A stretch of 64,000 bases of DNA from Sabellastarte sp. h YS-2021. Taxonomy: Eukaryota > Annelida > Polychaeta > Sabellida > Sabellidae. The position numbers and the translations under genes were made by a program. Location of the stretch: the NCBI GenBank assembly GCA_964017235.1, contig OZ024930.1:23254614-23318613 (forward strand), written 5' to 3'. Positions within the stretch are counted from its first letter, which is position 1; every line of letters starts with the position of its first letter. Shown here piece after piece: positions 34,293 to 47,159 of this stretch. Under the pieces are notes generated by a model. It was not told the origin of the DNA. It made no database searches and was given only the letters and a program-made list of their open reading frames with translations.

Positions 34293-36980
34293 CATAAAAA
34301 CTATTCTCCCACACAGAAGTTTTGGTAATTGAGGCAGTTTGAGTTTGCCTTTCTTTGGAACAAGTAACAATAATAACATATCAAAATTCTAAATTAAATT
34401 TATTGTGTTATTTCAGAGAAAAACATATAAAAGGTTCCTGCATGGTAGGCATAATATCTTTATATTTTGTTTAGAATTAATAAAGATGCTTAAAATATGA
34501 AGGATTATTAATTCCAATACGACACAGCTGTGTCAGTAAATCTGTTTGGCTGAGGGAAAAAATCTTTGGATTCTAGCTCTGCATAATGGTTCGCCCAGTT
34601 ACAGCCCCATATAAGTGTCATTTAATAAGATTTAATTAAAATTCAGCCCTCACTTATTGTTCTTTTCCATTAAATATTGCGATCCAATCGTAAGTCTAAT
34701 TCCCAACTGAGAAAAAAGAGGAAAACATTCACTACCCATGGTTGTAGTTTAAGATAGGTTTAAGATCTACACCTGATAGCTTTCCCATAAATGCTGCAAA
34801 AAGTTTAAGATAGGTTTACGAACCTTAAAAATTAACGTAAGAAGGACTTGTTTAAGGTGGAAAAGATTACTTTGTAAATGTGGAGAAAATCCCCTTATTC
34901 GGATCTTGTGGATAAAAGCCCTCAATGTCTCAGTCACAATTAAAACTGGTATGTCACCTGAGCAGTGCAATCCTAAGCAGGTTTCAGAAAATATGTTACC
35001 CTGCATAGCTTCTTGAAAGTTTTAAAGCAGTCACAAATGGCCCATTCACTGGGAAGTCTAGTGTATTAATGTTATATATTAAATAATTTTTTATATTTTA
35101 TATATTTAGTATATTATATTTTTGCGTTCTGTAAATATTGGCCTGGAACAATGTGTGGGCTTTTTGAGGAATTTGAGATGTGAGGGCTTTACTTCACAGG
35201 CTACAAAACTGGCTGAAGGGTTTTCTCCATTGGAGAAATTTGAGGGTTTTCCCCTGAGGGCTTTTCAACTGAGGGCTTTTCTCTTTCTCCATTATTGTCA
35301 CCATACACCATAGAGCTTAAATTAATTAAAATGACCAGAACCTTCTCATTTTCGGCATTTTCTTCATTTAAAAAAAAGGACTCATATCTGAGTGTATTGG
35401 ATTATATACGATAGAGTATAGTGTGCGTGGTCCTTAAGAATTGACTGTGAGCTTGGAGGAAAGCAAAGTATAATATTTTAAAGATGCAACATGTGATACA
35501 CATGTATATAAATGATATAGCTGATAGGCTGTAAAATGAGAGTGGTTTGCAAGTTACTCTTCATTTAATCTCTTGTTTGGAGGGAGACATGTGGAAACTC
35601 TCCATTTCAGTCACATTTTCTTCACAAAACAACAAAACAGTTATCTCTTTTTTTGTGCTTCTGAAAGGACAAAAAAGTAAAAAAAAACCTTATTTTTTAA
35701 ACTGTTGTTTAGATATTTTTGCGTAAGGATATACTATCTAGCAGGTTTTGGATTACTATAATGTCTATCTGTAAATAGATGTTTACAATGGTTCCCAAAA
35801 GCTTGAGGCTCCAGCACCATTGTAATAATTGTCTTACAACTTGGACAAACAGTTTGGTTTCATGCTTTTTAATTGATTTATACTCGGTAACAGTTGCAGA
35901 ACAGCCCATAGCTCTCATCATAAATGGTTTTCAGTGCACCATTGTCAATATCTTTTTTAATTCTTTGAATATTGGTTTACCAAAGATATCAGTTTTCATG
36001 TAAAGAAAGGGATCCTGCAAAGTAATCTTTGGAACACATATGCGTCTTCCCAAGAAATTCTAAAGACAGTTTTTAGTATTACTAAACAATAACTTTTGTG
36101 AATAGTTATATAGGGTAAACAACTGTTAGAATATCAAACAAATATATCATTCGTCCACAAGTATGTATACAACACAATGTACTATACACCTCATAAAATG
36201 CTCCTTCAAACTTCTGAAGTAGCTTTTAAAACTGGAATATAATGATTTTATTACAGGGATATCTCGGCTCTAATTGACATTTTGTAGCAACTATTTTTAA
36301 AATCTATTGTGTTAAGAAATACTGCCTTTCTTTACTGTAGAAAAGTTTCTGTCACACTAAACTAAAATCTGTGTGGTAGATACTTCATGGGAGGTATTCT
36401 TACTGCATTCAAAGCAATTATCTATACAAGCAAAGTTTTGAAGAATGTTCTTTTAATTATGCAAAGTTTCACCCTAAAGAGGTTATGTGGACCAGTTAAG
36501 TGCCATTTTCCAGTAGTTTTGTATTTTAGTCAGAAGACCACACTCTACACACCAGTGTGCACTAAACAGACACAATCAACTACAATCCACTTAGATCTGT
36601 GTGCTCTTTAAAATCAATAAAATGGAAAAAGAAAATAATCTTTATGATGTGTGCTTTTGATACTTAATAATCCAATAGAATTTAAAGAATTCTTCACAAT
36701 ATAAATTGCAAACCTTGAACAAAACATATATTGTCGTCCTGCCGTTGAGTCATGGCATGTCATATTAGATCTAAGTTTATTACCAGACTGTAATGTGCCC
36801 AATACAGCATATATTCTAATGTATGTATTCTAATGTTATCTGCTTGTACAGGTCTCAGTACAGAGAGTATCCTGTATCTTTGAAATAAAAATGAAATATG
36901 CATTTGATTTGAAAATGGACTTCTTCGGTTGACACCCTACCAAACTACACACCCTTGAGGTTAGTAAGATGCATAGAAAA
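34293..36980. other. AT-rich stretch
   Basis: There is no recognised gene. Near 35150-35290 the phrase GAGGGCTTTT recurs several times (a short degenerate repeat). A palindromic-looking run TATATTAAATAATTTTTTATATTTTATATA lies near 35075. ORFs here lack domains. Confidence 0.4.
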
Positions 36981-36982
36981 TA

Positions 36983-37687
36983 TAATGCCCCTGTCCCACC
37001 AAAGGATTAAGCCCCGATCCTGTCTGGGACCCTTAATCGTGGGTAGTCTTGGAAAAAAATGGAAAAAAAATTGACCAATGGGGTGGAAGACAGAATCGGT
37101 ATGAAGGTCTGGGATTAACTACAGATCGGCCTCAGGACGCCCCAGGAGGCCCCAGACTGTCCCCAACTGGTCTGGGACTAAGAACCGATTAAGCCATTTT
37201 TCTAGTCGTAGAGAAACCGACTGGGTCCCAGGACGCCTCAGGCCTCCTGGGACTAAGCCCCGACTAACCCAGGATTAAGTCCCGACCCCACAAGGTGTCC
37301 TGAGGCGTCCCCAGGCGTCCCCAGACCAGGATCGCCGATTTTTGTTTGGCAATGGGACTAAGGGTCGCAGGAAGCCTGGGACTAAGTGACAGAGGTCTGG
37401 GACTAAGGGTCGGGGACTAAGGGTCGCAGGCGGCCTGGGACAGCATAGGACTGTGTAATTTTGGTCTGAGGAGGCCTGAGGAAGCCTGGGACTGTACATT
37501 TTGTTTATGGCGGGAAAAAATAATCGGTTGGGGTCGGGAGAAATATTAAACATGTTTGATATTTCACACGGCCCCAACCGACCACAACCGACCCTTACAG
37601 GACGCCTGGGACTAAGCATATTTCTGAAACCGACCCTCAAAAACCCTTAATCGGGAGCCTTAGTCGTGTGGTGGAACACCCACATTA
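36983..37687. mobile_element. GC-rich MITE-like element
   Basis: The ends are imperfect inverted repeats: TAATGCCCCTGTCCCACCA leading to GGATTAAGCCCCGAT on the left, and on the right (reverse complement) TAATGTGGGTGTTCCACCAC then GACTAAGGCTCCCGAT. The ~705-bp interior is far richer in G+C than its surroundings and repeats GGGACTAAG, AGGCCTCCTGG/AGGCGTCC and CCGACC-type phrases on both strands. The 121-residue minus-strand ORF is proline/arginine-rich low-complexity text from the repeats. The superfamily is not assigned. Confidence 0.55.
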
Positions 37688-37719
37688 CCCAACCCTCATA
37701 AATTTCAACTAATGTGCTT

Positions 37720-37770
37720 AATGGTTAATGTGCTTAATCTATAAACAATGGGATTCTAAGGCATGTAGAA
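37720..37770 (-). repeat. Degenerate LINE 3' tail
   Basis: AATGTGCTTAATCTATAAAC followed by GGATTCTAAGGCATGTAGAACAGC is a worn copy of the LINE tail; the hairpin is no longer paired. Confidence 0.45.
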
Positions 37771-37839
37771 CAGCATTGTTCAGAAATTAAATAGCCATAT
37801 AACAACCATGAGCTGTTAACCCTGGAGATGCCAGGCAGC

Positions 37840-38650
37840 CAAGGATATTGAGCTTATTCGAAAACTTAGTAACCAATAAAATGCAGAATTAGAAGAACCA
37901 CTGACCACTGGTGAATGATTAAGAGCCTTAAAAGATATGGCAAAAAATAAATTGCCTGAATTAGATGGGGTTACAACAAACTTTTGTAGTAGGTAATATA
38001 CAAATTCAAATGGTCCAATTAAAATATTTTAAAGTTTTTTTATCAAAGGAAATCTTTGTGACAACAGTGTGACTGACATTAAACCTAAGTTTCCCCGACC
38101 TTGTCTGGTATAGAAATACATATAGTCACTTCTGCATTTGAAAGGTATTTCTAATATCTTGACCACCCTATTTACAAAGCTTTTAATTTAAGGTTATACA
38201 TAGAATAATTAATTGTAATGATAACCTTTATAAACGGAAAATAATAGACAGTCCCAAGTGCAGTTACTGCACACCAGTCGACACAATAGAAAACCACTTT
38301 TATTATTGTCGCATAAGCATAGAGTTTTGGAGAAAACTATCACATGTAATTTATGAAGTTTTCAATTTAAATATACATTTTACAGTGTGTGGGATCTTGT
38401 TAGGCTTGAGGACACATAATGATTCCCAAATTAAATGTATTAATTTCTTGGTATTGTGTGGTAAATGGTTCCTAAACCAAAAAAAGAATTTAAAAAATGG
38501 CCGTCTTCAATGAATACCTAACTGTAATAAAATCCAAATTAAATGTCCTAGACATGATACCTAATACTGAAAATAAAATGGAAACCTTTAATAAGTTATA
38601 TAGAGACCTGCTTGATTATTTGCAAAATTAAATTTCAGAATTAAGAAAGT
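37840..38650 (+). mobile_element. L1/Tx1-type LINE, fragment
   Basis: The first part resembles the RT entry region (ALKDMAKNKLPELDGVTTNFC near 37930-37990). The second part has the C-terminal zinc-knuckle-like CSYCTPVDTIENHFYYC then FWRKLSHVIYEV (38260-38370). The segment between is deleted and several frames are broken. Same group as 3141-3935. Confidence 0.65.
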
Positions 38651-39435
38651 TTTGCTGTTTGTGTATGTTTCTTGTGTATGTGTGTGTGAGCATGATACTT
38701 GTGTACCATGTGTCTGTCTTTAATATATATCACAAATATCACAATAATTACTACTTGTATGTGCTAAGTAAATTAACTACAAAACTGTTCTATAGCTAAC
38801 CCAGTTTAAAAGGTCGTATGTTAATGATATAAATATTGCTTAATGCTATGAATAATGTACTATTAATTGCTTCAATGTCACTAGTTTGTGTAAACATGCC
38901 ATTGTAAACTGTACTATATTATATGAATGTTAATAAAAAAAAATCTTGACTACATGTTTCCAGAGCTTGTGACCAAGTGCTTGTATCAAGTGCCGAGCTG
39001 ATACAAGATCTATTTTTAGCAAGATAAATCCCCAAATTGAGGGGGATATATAATCATTGAACTGGCTAGGTCTAATAAACACACAGTGAAGAAAGAAGAA
39101 TTTTTTTTGCAAAACTTCAGCTGACAAATTGCTGTGCTAAGCCATTGCTTTGTGTGAATTTGAAACTACATGTCGAAGTTCTAAATAATTAGCAACACAG
39201 TAAATTAAATGTAGATGATTACTATATGTATGATTTTGGTCTGCATAAGTGAAAAGTTTCACAGAATTTTACAAATCCCATGACAGGTTAACTGAAAATG
39301 TTCCTTTTACAAATCCTAAAAATAAATATTTTATAGTTTAAATTGTAGCTTACGCAATGGTACATGTGAGAAGTGAACAGGGTAAAAGTGTTATTTGACC
39401 ACATGTTATTGAGTTACCTGTAAAAATTGAATATG
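38651..39435. other. AT-rich spacer
   Basis: There is no recognised gene; a GTGTATGTGTGTGTG run lies near 38670-38690. Confidence 0.35.
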
Positions 39436-39439
39436 TTCT

Positions 39440-40115
39440 TCAACACAGTTTTCACCTGTCAATGAGAATAAGACAAGGGTGTCCAATATCTACATTATTA
39501 TCAATTCTTGTAGCTGAAATTTTATCAATTAAAATAAGGTCAAGTAAAAATGCTAAAGTGATAATAAAAGACACATTGGAATATAAAATTTATCAATTTG
39601 CCGATGATACAGCAATGTACAAGATGCTGAATCTCTATAAGCATTTATGTATGACTTGATGTTGTTTGAAATCATCTCAATTCCTCATTAAATTTAGAAA
39701 ATTGCTAGATAATACCTTTAGAACCTTATTGCAAACAGAATTAACTATACCAATAAATACAAGCATGCTAAATGTCAATGGAAACCACATTAAAACCGTT
39801 GGAGTTTGGTTTTTCTGTGATATAAATAAAAGTGAGCAGCTGAATTTCCAAAACCGATTGAAAAACATCAAGATCCAAATAAGAATTTAAAGCAAAAAAA
39901 TCTATCTTGGATGGTCCGCATCATGATTATAAAAAACCTTATAAAATCACAAATCACACACCTACTGAGTACAAATTGTATTCCAGACTCCTTTATAAAG
40001 AAATTGGATAGTTTAATATGTGCATTTCTGTGGAATAATAAGCCATCAAATTTAGGACACCTGGTGCTGTCCAAGAATTTTAAACGAGTATATCTGAATA
40101 CACACGTACATTAAG
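39440..40115 (+). mobile_element. L1/Tx1-type LINE, RT fragment
   Basis: MRIRQGCPISTLLSILVAEI is RT motif B and YKIYQFADDTAMYKM is motif C with the FADD catalytic Asp pair (39462-39659). It is followed by NGNHIKTVGVWF and, after a frame change, LLSTNCIPDSFIKKLDSLIC, FLWNNKPSNL (39911-40114). Truncated at both ends and broken in at least two places. Confidence 0.8.
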
Positions 40116-40439
40116 ATTGATAAGTCTCCTATATTTCCACAATTTCTAGGTAAAGAATAAGAATATAAAAGCTTAAAAATCAACAGTTTAATAAATAATA
40201 ATGACCACATTGGACAAAGTAAAGATGTCAAAGCAAAACTGCAGTGTGGTAAAAGTATTCTAAGAACAAATATTAGACTGGAAGCCAATTCAGTTTAATT
40301 TATTGAATTACTAAGGAATCATACCTGCAACAATTTCAATACAAGATTATCAACAGATCCCTCAATTGCAATTATAACCAAGAAAAATAGAAAATAATAC
40401 AAAACAATAAGTGTGATTATTACACACGAGTAGATACAC

Positions 40440-40620
40440 TTTAACACCACCTTTAGTACTGTCGTGTGTCTGTCTAGCACCAACTCACAATCGGGAACAT
40501 CTCGAGATTGTCCTTGCACAAACTCAAGATCTTGAGTTGAGGCAAAAGTCTCAAGATTGGAGTCCCATCTCAAGATTGGGCTGCACAAACTTAAGATGTT
40601 TACCCAAGGGTGTGATTTGT
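40440..40620. repeat. CTCAAGAT-rich palindromic cluster
   Basis: This holds a perfect 18-bp palindrome AACTCAAGATCTTGAGTT (40521-40538) among further CTCAAGATTGG, CTCGAGATTG and CACAAACTTAAGATG phrases. Related text (ACAACTCAAGATACATTATG) recurs near 41230. Its function is unknown. Confidence 0.45.
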
Positions 40621-41370
40621 TAATTAATTGAAGTTTACTATTAACTGATTGGCTAATTTCAGTGACTAGTCAATCTTGTGTGTGCTCACTCAGTTAGGTA
40701 GTCCTTGCTATTTATAAAAGCAATTTTTGTTGCATTATGATGAGTCCTTTGTTGTTGTTTTTTTCTGTACAACTACAAAGAATCAGACATATATAAGTAT
40801 CCATGTTTACATGAAATGTGATTTATTTCTGTGAATCTGGGTTTTACACATAACTAACACAGAACACAGAACTAAAAAGTCATCAATTTTAATCATTAAA
40901 CATTTATAGTAGTGATTTTATTTCAATAACTGTTCTTTTTTTAAATACTACTTTAAAATATCAAGGGTAAATATCAATCGAATTTCATGAACCTGTTAAT
41001 AGGAGGATTTAGTGCTATGAAATTGCAATTGGTTATCTAATCAAGGGAAACAACACACCAACAATTATAGAAGTGCAATTAAAAAGTTCAGACAACACTT
41101 TACACAAACAAATTCCTTTCATTAGATAATCAAAGAGTTTTATATTCAATACAATTGTAATCCTTGGCCAGATTATATTGGAAGCCACACTTGTGGGCTT
41201 CCTTTAAATAAAGCCATGTCTAGAGCTAATGACAACTCAAGATACATTATGTTAAGTTTGGGCAGCACCAATTCGAGATGTTCTGCACAATAGCATCAAC
41301 ATGTTTACGTACATAGAGGCAAATAAACTGTGAAAACAAAGCTTGAAACAAGGCCGAAAATGAAATTCTT
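40621..41370. other. AT-rich spacer
   Basis: No recognised gene. It ends with a piece near 41225-41290 that echoes the CTCAAGAT cluster at 40440-40620, so the pair might be the ends of one ~800-bp element. Confidence 0.3.
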
Positions 41371-41375
41371 TCTGT

Positions 41376-41826
41376 CTACATGTGGGAGGTGCAAAACCAT
41401 CAGACACAAGTAGTCCACTAGATTTTATTTTTAAAAAATCCACGTCACCATGTGCCTACCCATACCTGGCCTAGAACTCAGTCGGTCACCCATTCAAATA
41501 CTAACCTATCCCTGTGCTGCCTACATTCAGTAAGCAAGTGAGAATTCATCACGCTATGCAGCAATTATAATGAAGTTCAGGAGAGAAAAAAGGGACTTCA
41601 GTCTACTAGAGTGAGCTGCAAAGCCATCAGAGACACTAGTAGTGCACTGAAGCAGTCACCCATACAAGTACTAATGTAGCCCATTGCTGCTTAACTTCAG
41701 TGAAGAAACAGGTACTCATCATGCTACACCACAATTTATGAAAGTCCGGAGACAAATAAAAAGCCAGAAAATAAGAAACGAAAAAAGTGAAATCTAGAAG
41801 CACGAGCCTCGCTAGAGCTCGAGCTT
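41376..41826 (-). repeat. Two adjacent 5S rRNA-related SINE copies
   Basis: Both copies are in the same orientation. One (41590-41826) keeps CTTAACTTCAGTG and CACCCATACAAGTACTAATG on the plus strand; the other (41376-41588) is more diverged, with CACCCATTCAAATACTAACC. The outer copy begins on the minus strand with AAGCTCGAGCTCTAGCGAGG, as in 43893. This is tandem or sequential insertion of the same family. Confidence 0.7.
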
Positions 41827-41829
41827 AAA

Positions 41830-43155
41830 GCCCAAAGTCGAGGGGTCAAAGAGCATTTATGAACTTTCATTCCTCTGTCAAGTGTGATGCTAAAATAAAC
41901 AAATTAATGTTGCATGGCAAGTGCATTGTAAGGTATACCTATCTCAGATAATTAACAACTGCTGTGTACAGAAGGACTTATGTAGAAATCTGCTGTTGAA
42001 AATTTAAATAAAGTTTGTGTACTTTAAAACAGTGAAAAAACTGCATCAAGTAACAAAATTCCTTGAGGACTTATGCCCTTTTAGTCCGGCAAGAAGAGTT
42101 TTATCAGTGCTGTCAAAGGTGATATGTTATATCCCAGTAAGCTGTGATGTTTGTTGATATTTGTTATATAAAGACTTCAAATGTATGATCATTGTAATTT
42201 GAGGAGATTTTCGTCCCGGGTCGAAAACTTTCCTCTTTAAGAATTATCTATAAAAATTATGTTAATTGAGTGCAGCAGAACGAATCTCAAGAGGCTCCTT
42301 CAGTAGCATTGCAGCACTATATAAAAATCTAGAGACTTACATGAAAGATCAGGTCTACTATGTCTAAAATGTGCAAATCCGGAGTGGTGGACTCTGGTGT
42401 TTGAAGGTCAATAATTTTCAAAATTAAAACTTTTCCTTGTAACCACATTTTAAACAAAGTTTTGAAATAATTGATTTTACGAAAGGTGACAGTTATTTAG
42501 TTTTTCCCTAGAAGTGTAAAAATGGTTAAAACTAAAATATTATTTTGCAATGATACATTCTTATATTTTAAAATTGTAACTAAAAAGTACATTTTTGTTG
42601 TGGGGATATGTCATGCTATAATTAACTTATAACTATACTTTTAACATTCATATCCAGCACTAGATTTTATCAGTGTAATTTTATAGGAGAAAATATGAAT
42701 GTAAACACAAGTAAATTGAAACTGGAATTTAAAGTGGTTGTTAAATACGCAAGTGTAACTTCTTTTCTGTAACTTTTTACTAAGTCTGTTATGAATATTT
42801 AGTCTAATTTAGTACAACTCACAGATTTTTTGTTATTCGTTTATTGAAAAAAATTGTATAAAATGTTAGGTTTTATGTAACAGTTTTGGCATCTAAACAA
42901 AGGAAATACATATGTTGTTTTCTGTACATTGAAAGATTTGTGGTTACCTAACAAGAACCATTTGTTAACATTTGAAGTTTGTTTATCATTACTTGGAATA
43001 ATTCAATCTTGAATAGTTAACAGATGTTTTAGCATTATTCATCAAAGATATCTATCAGATTATTTCATTTGTTTTTGAAGGCATGGAGAAAAGCCCTACA
43101 GAGAAATGCAATAATGAGAAAAGTCCCACAACTTCTTGACACGTGTGGATAAAAC
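41830..43155. other. AT-rich stretch
   Basis: No recognised gene, RNA or repeat. Confidence 0.4.
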
Positions 43156-43159
43156 CCAA

Positions 43160-43560
43160 TAATTTTTTTTCACACCCCTATGTAAAACTAATAAAAGATG
43201 GACAAGAGAAATAATCCTGGGTTGTAGGTGTGAAAGAGGGAAAATACTAAGTAAGGAGCACTTGATTTGAAGAGGTCTTAAGATGCTTCCTAATCGATGC
43301 TACTGTGGGACCGGTTCTTATACAAAGAGGGAAAGAGTTCTAGAATGGTAGTAGATGCATTAAAACTGAAAGATTAAGAAAACTGTGGCATTATGAACAT
43401 CATGGTCAATGCGAGAGGTCTTGACAGAACCTAAATTTTGGGCAACTTTACCTGGTATTTCTAGAAGTGGTATACAGATTCTTTCTTCTAATCTATTCTA
43501 ATTGGACTTTTATAGCGCTTAATCTCCCATACAAAGATGAATCTAAGGCACAACAAAACC
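43160..43560 (-). repeat. CR1-like LINE 3' fragments
   Basis: 43190-43480 resembles the non-coding end of the LINE at 28620-28870 (GTTGTAGGTGTGA; AAAGAGTTCTA), same strand. 43495-43560 is a separate LINE tail (ATTGGACTTTTATAGCGCTT and CTAAGGCACAAC) whose hairpin is only partly paired. Confidence 0.6.
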
Positions 43561-43659
43561 GGAAAAAAAACAGTATGAGTATTCTTTGAGGTACATTAGT
43601 TGGTGATCTATACAAACTTGATATGTGATCAAACCAATATAAACTTTAATATATGTTTA

Positions 43660-43750
43660 ACTGGGAGCCATGATGGCACAGTGGTATCACACTCGCGTCC
43701 CACCTCTGAGACTGGAATTTGAATCACGGTCTGAGGAGTATCATAATACT
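43660..43750 (+). repeat. tRNA-related SINE head, family 2
   Basis: GGGAGCCATGATGGCACAGTGG and B-box-like GGAATTTGAATCACGG match the reverse of 58165-58235. Only the head is visible. Confidence 0.55.
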
Positions 43751-43892
43751 ATTAAATAGTGTTATGTTGACTGCTTGTATCAAAGCAGTTTAGATACTAG
43801 AATTCCTGTTAAAATTACTGTTTTGGCTGACTGTGATGTTGGCACTGCATACCACAGATGTTTATTTTCCACTGGCCAGTTTCATGGTTCTT

Positions 43893-44069
43893 TTTAAGCG
43901 TGAGCTCTAGCAAGGCTTGCACTTCTAGAGATTACTGTTTTCTCATTTTTATTTCTCTCCAGACTCTCCAGAGAATTGGCGTAGACTGACAAGTACTCTT
44001 CTCTTCACTGATATAAAGTCACAGTGGGCTATGTTAGTACTTGGAAAGGTGATGATGGCTTTGCATCTT
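43893..44069 (+). repeat. 5S-related SINE, left part, split by Harbinger
   Basis: GTGAGCTCTAGCAAGGCTTGCAC starts it, and GGGCTATGTTAGTACTTGG lies near 44028 (5S internal control region). It stops at CATCTT (44064-44069), where the Harbinger element begins. Its 3' remainder, GACCAAAACC-T-CTTTTGGCC, appears at 47271-47300 beyond the transposon. Confidence 0.75.
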
Positions 44070-45016
44070 AATCAAGGTACATACCGTTCACTAGTTTACC
44101 CATTTATATACACAGAAACCAAAAACGGTAAAGCACCCACTTCCGTTTTACTGTTTTACTGTTTTGAAACAGTTAAAGGGTTAGATACTTAATTCTATTT
44201 TCTGGCAAGTCAATGAGAAATGTGTAAAGCACCTTTTAACAGTTTACATCCTGTAATAAAGCATCAATGAATATCTGGCCTTTTATTGTTTTATATAATA
44301 CCTTTTAACTCTTTCACTATTTTTGCCAGATTTTGTCTTTTTGGGGGGGAGTGGGAGAGGGGGGCCAGCCATGTGCTGGTGGGAAGTGAATCTTGTGGTT
44401 ATACTTCAAAGGCCTATGACGTCACTCATGCTAGTGATGTCACAACACAGTGTGCTTTATATGTTCCATGTGGATTTTGAAACAATTCATTTCAACAATT
44501 ATATATGAATTGTCAATGTAATTTAATCTAGCCAGAACTGATGTAAATGATTTATTTTAAATATACGTAATTTTATACAAACGATGGCTGTTCTTCAATC
44601 CTGTATTGTAACTATGACATGCATTTTTGTAACAAAGGAGATACAGGACATTATAAGTACTCATAAACAGGGAGCTGGACAGATCAGGCCTCAGCAACTC
44701 GCTCCAAGTTAAATTAAACAATAATATGTAATGCAATAACAATATTTTTTTAGTGCTTAATCTCCATCAAATAACAGACAATATGGTCAACATCTATTTA
44801 TGAATAGTATGAATAGTATCTAGTATGCATCCTTAATTCTAACTTGGCAAAGTGTGATGCAAATGGAAGAGGGGTTGAAATTCAATAGGCCAGGAAAAGT
44901 ACACTGGCCAATGAAATAACAGATTACAAACAGCATGGTGATGCATACTAAATGTTAAAGTTAAGGTTCTCCCCAGGGAATGACCTAGTTGACACCAAGG
45001 TATCAACCCGCACAAC

Positions 45017-46154
45017 ATGTGGGTCAGGCCATGGCTACTACAGAGAGAGGAGAGGGGGGCCTACCACAACATTATGGCTGATCTGTATGCTACAGATATT
45101 CCAGGATTCACCAACTACATGAGGATGACCCCAGAATTTTTTGAAATGATAAAGACCAGACTGGAACCACACCTTGCCAGGCAGGCCACCAACTACAGAG
45201 CACCAATCAGTGTTGGGGAGAAGTTAGCCCTCACCATCAGATATCTGGCCACTGGAGAGTCCTACACATCATTATCCTGTCAGTTCAGGGTTGGAAGATC
45301 CACCATTTCCAAGTTTTTACCAGAGGTCTGCAGGGCCATCCAGGATGAGTTCACCAGAGAGTACCTCAAATGTCATACTACCCCAGATGAGTGGAAAGAA
45401 CTGGAAAGGGAATTCAGGATCAGGAGGAATGTTCCACATGCCTGGGAGCCCTGGATGGGAAGCATGTGGCCCTGAAGAAACCCAAGAACACTGGAGCCCT
45501 CTACCACAACTACAAGGGCTTCTTTTCCATTGTCATGTTGGCCCTGGTAGATGGACAGTATAAGTTTAGATGGGTGGATGCAGGTACAGAAGGATCTTGC
45601 TCAGATGGCCAGATATTTAATGCCTCTCAGCTGAAGAGGATTGAAGATGGCAGGATAGGCTTCCCTGACCCAGCTCCTATAATCCAGGGTGGTCCAGATG
45701 TACCCTACTTCATCCTGGCAGATGATGCTTTTGCCCTGAAGACCTGGCTCATAAAGCCCTATGGCAGAAGGATGTTAACCAGAGAGGAAAGGATTGCCAA
45801 CTATAGAATTTCAAGGGGCAGGAGAGTTGTGGAGAACGCTTTTGGCATCCTGGTGTCAAGATTCAGGGTGATGAGGACCACCATTGAACTACCCCCATCA
45901 ACAGTCAGGAAGTGGTCTTCACCTGTGTGGTTCTGCACAACATACTGAGAAGCCAGTATCAAGGTCAACCTGGTGGTCAGCAGCCTGGGGAGGACGATGA
46001 TGATGATGTGCCTGGTGATTGTGGATTGACTGGTGGTGCTGCTGGTGGTGGCCAAGACAGAAACCCTGCTAGAGAAGCCAAAAGACAGAGGGATTACCTG
46101 AAGGACTATTTCAACAATGAGGGAGCAGTGGCCTGGCAAGATGGTAGAATATAA
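45017..46154 (+). pseudogene. Harbinger (DDE) transposase, two frameshifts
   Basis: Block 1 (45017-45475) starts MWVRPWLLQREERGAYHNIM, has RMTPEFFEMIKTRLEPHL and a helix-turn-helix-like SLSCQFRVGRSTISKFLPEV. Block 2 (45391-45948) has CLGALDGKHVALKKPKNTGA (first catalytic Asp, codon 45454), PYFILADDAFALKTWLIKPY (second Asp, about 45721) and GRRVVENAFGILVSRFRV (catalytic Glu, about 45832). Block 3 (45912-46154) has VVLHNILRSQYQ and an Asp-rich tail, ending WQDGRI. The frame changes near 45440 and near 45905. The DDE triad and overall length fit HARB1-type nucleases, which recognise the TIRs and cut and paste the element. As written it cannot make one full protein. Confidence 0.9.
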
Positions 46155-46164
46155 CTCCTGCTGC

Positions 46165-46430
46165 AGTAACCAGTCCTTTTCAGGACTAACTATAACAGTC
46201 CTTTTCAGGACTAACAAACAGTCCTTTTCAGGACTACCAAATATTCCTAAAACAATTAATGAGCTATGCTTGCTACAGACAAACCCCATGACAAACATAA
46301 CTTGTACCAACGCACAAACAGACAAACCCCAGGCCAAACATAACTTGTACCAACGCACAAACAGACAAACCCCATGCCAAACATAACTTGTTCAGATGGA
46401 CAAAGAGACAAACCCCATGGCAAACAGAAG
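46165..46430 (+). repeat. Hairpin triplet and 43-bp minisatellite in Harbinger 3' region
   Basis: AGTCCTTTTCAGGACT, a 6-bp stem with 4-base loop, occurs at 46172-46187, 46197-46212 and 46220-46235. Then three units containing AAACATAACTTGTACCAACG start at 46293, 46336 and 46379 (43-bp period). They lie just after the transposase stop and before the right TIR. Confidence 0.75.
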
Positions 46431-46439
46431 TTAAGTGCT

Positions 46440-47159
46440 AGTTAAGTTAAGTTAAACAGTGCTAAACAATATTCTCAAAAACAGGACCCAAACCCAAAGA
46501 TGAATTGCTAAATAGAATAAATATTGCATATAATAAGAAAGCTAAATCCTCATTTCACTTAATTTGGGATTTATTTTGGAAATATATTTTAAACAGAAAT
46601 GTTTTCCTGGAAATCTTGAAAATAAATTCTTCCACTCCACTTGACAAATAATTATTCGATATAACTAGTAAACTGATTTTAATAATGGGACACTTACAGC
46701 ATACAGTAAAAAAACGACCATGTATTAATTATAACTAAAATTCACCAAGTATTTTTTTATAATTAGCCCTGTAAGCGCTAACCTTAAAGTTGCTATAATA
46801 GACTTATTGTACGGAGTTTAAGGTTACCATAAAGTGGAAGTATGCTCCATACTTTGTGCCATCCTCATACCAAATATTAATGAAATTCATCAAGCAGTTT
46901 TGGAGTATTTTAATTTATTTTGACAATATAAACTCTGTAAACCCATTCACATGTTTAAATTTTGCACTGTGACGTCACAATCCAGCCTACTATGGTTGCC
47001 AGGGACATGACCTTCACTTAATGTTTTGCAGGCCAAAATATATCATAACAGTCAAACAGAAAAGGGCCATTTTCTGTTTCAAATCATGTCCCTTATACAG
47101 TTTTCCTAATTATAATTAGTCATAAGGTAAAGGGTAAGAATACAGTATTTCAAAATCAT
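46440..47159. other. Harbinger 3' non-coding region
   Basis: AT-rich sequence between the transposase and the right TIR. No second ORF with a Myb/SANT-like domain is visible on either strand. Confidence 0.5.

Noticed and set aside
37275-37640. 121-residue Pro/Arg-rich ORF
   Set aside because: It arises from short GC-rich repeated words in a MITE-like element; no domain.
45801-46358. 185-residue minus-strand ORF
   Set aside because: It is antisense to the Harbinger transposase and its 3' repeats; the plus strand carries the recognisable DDE motifs.
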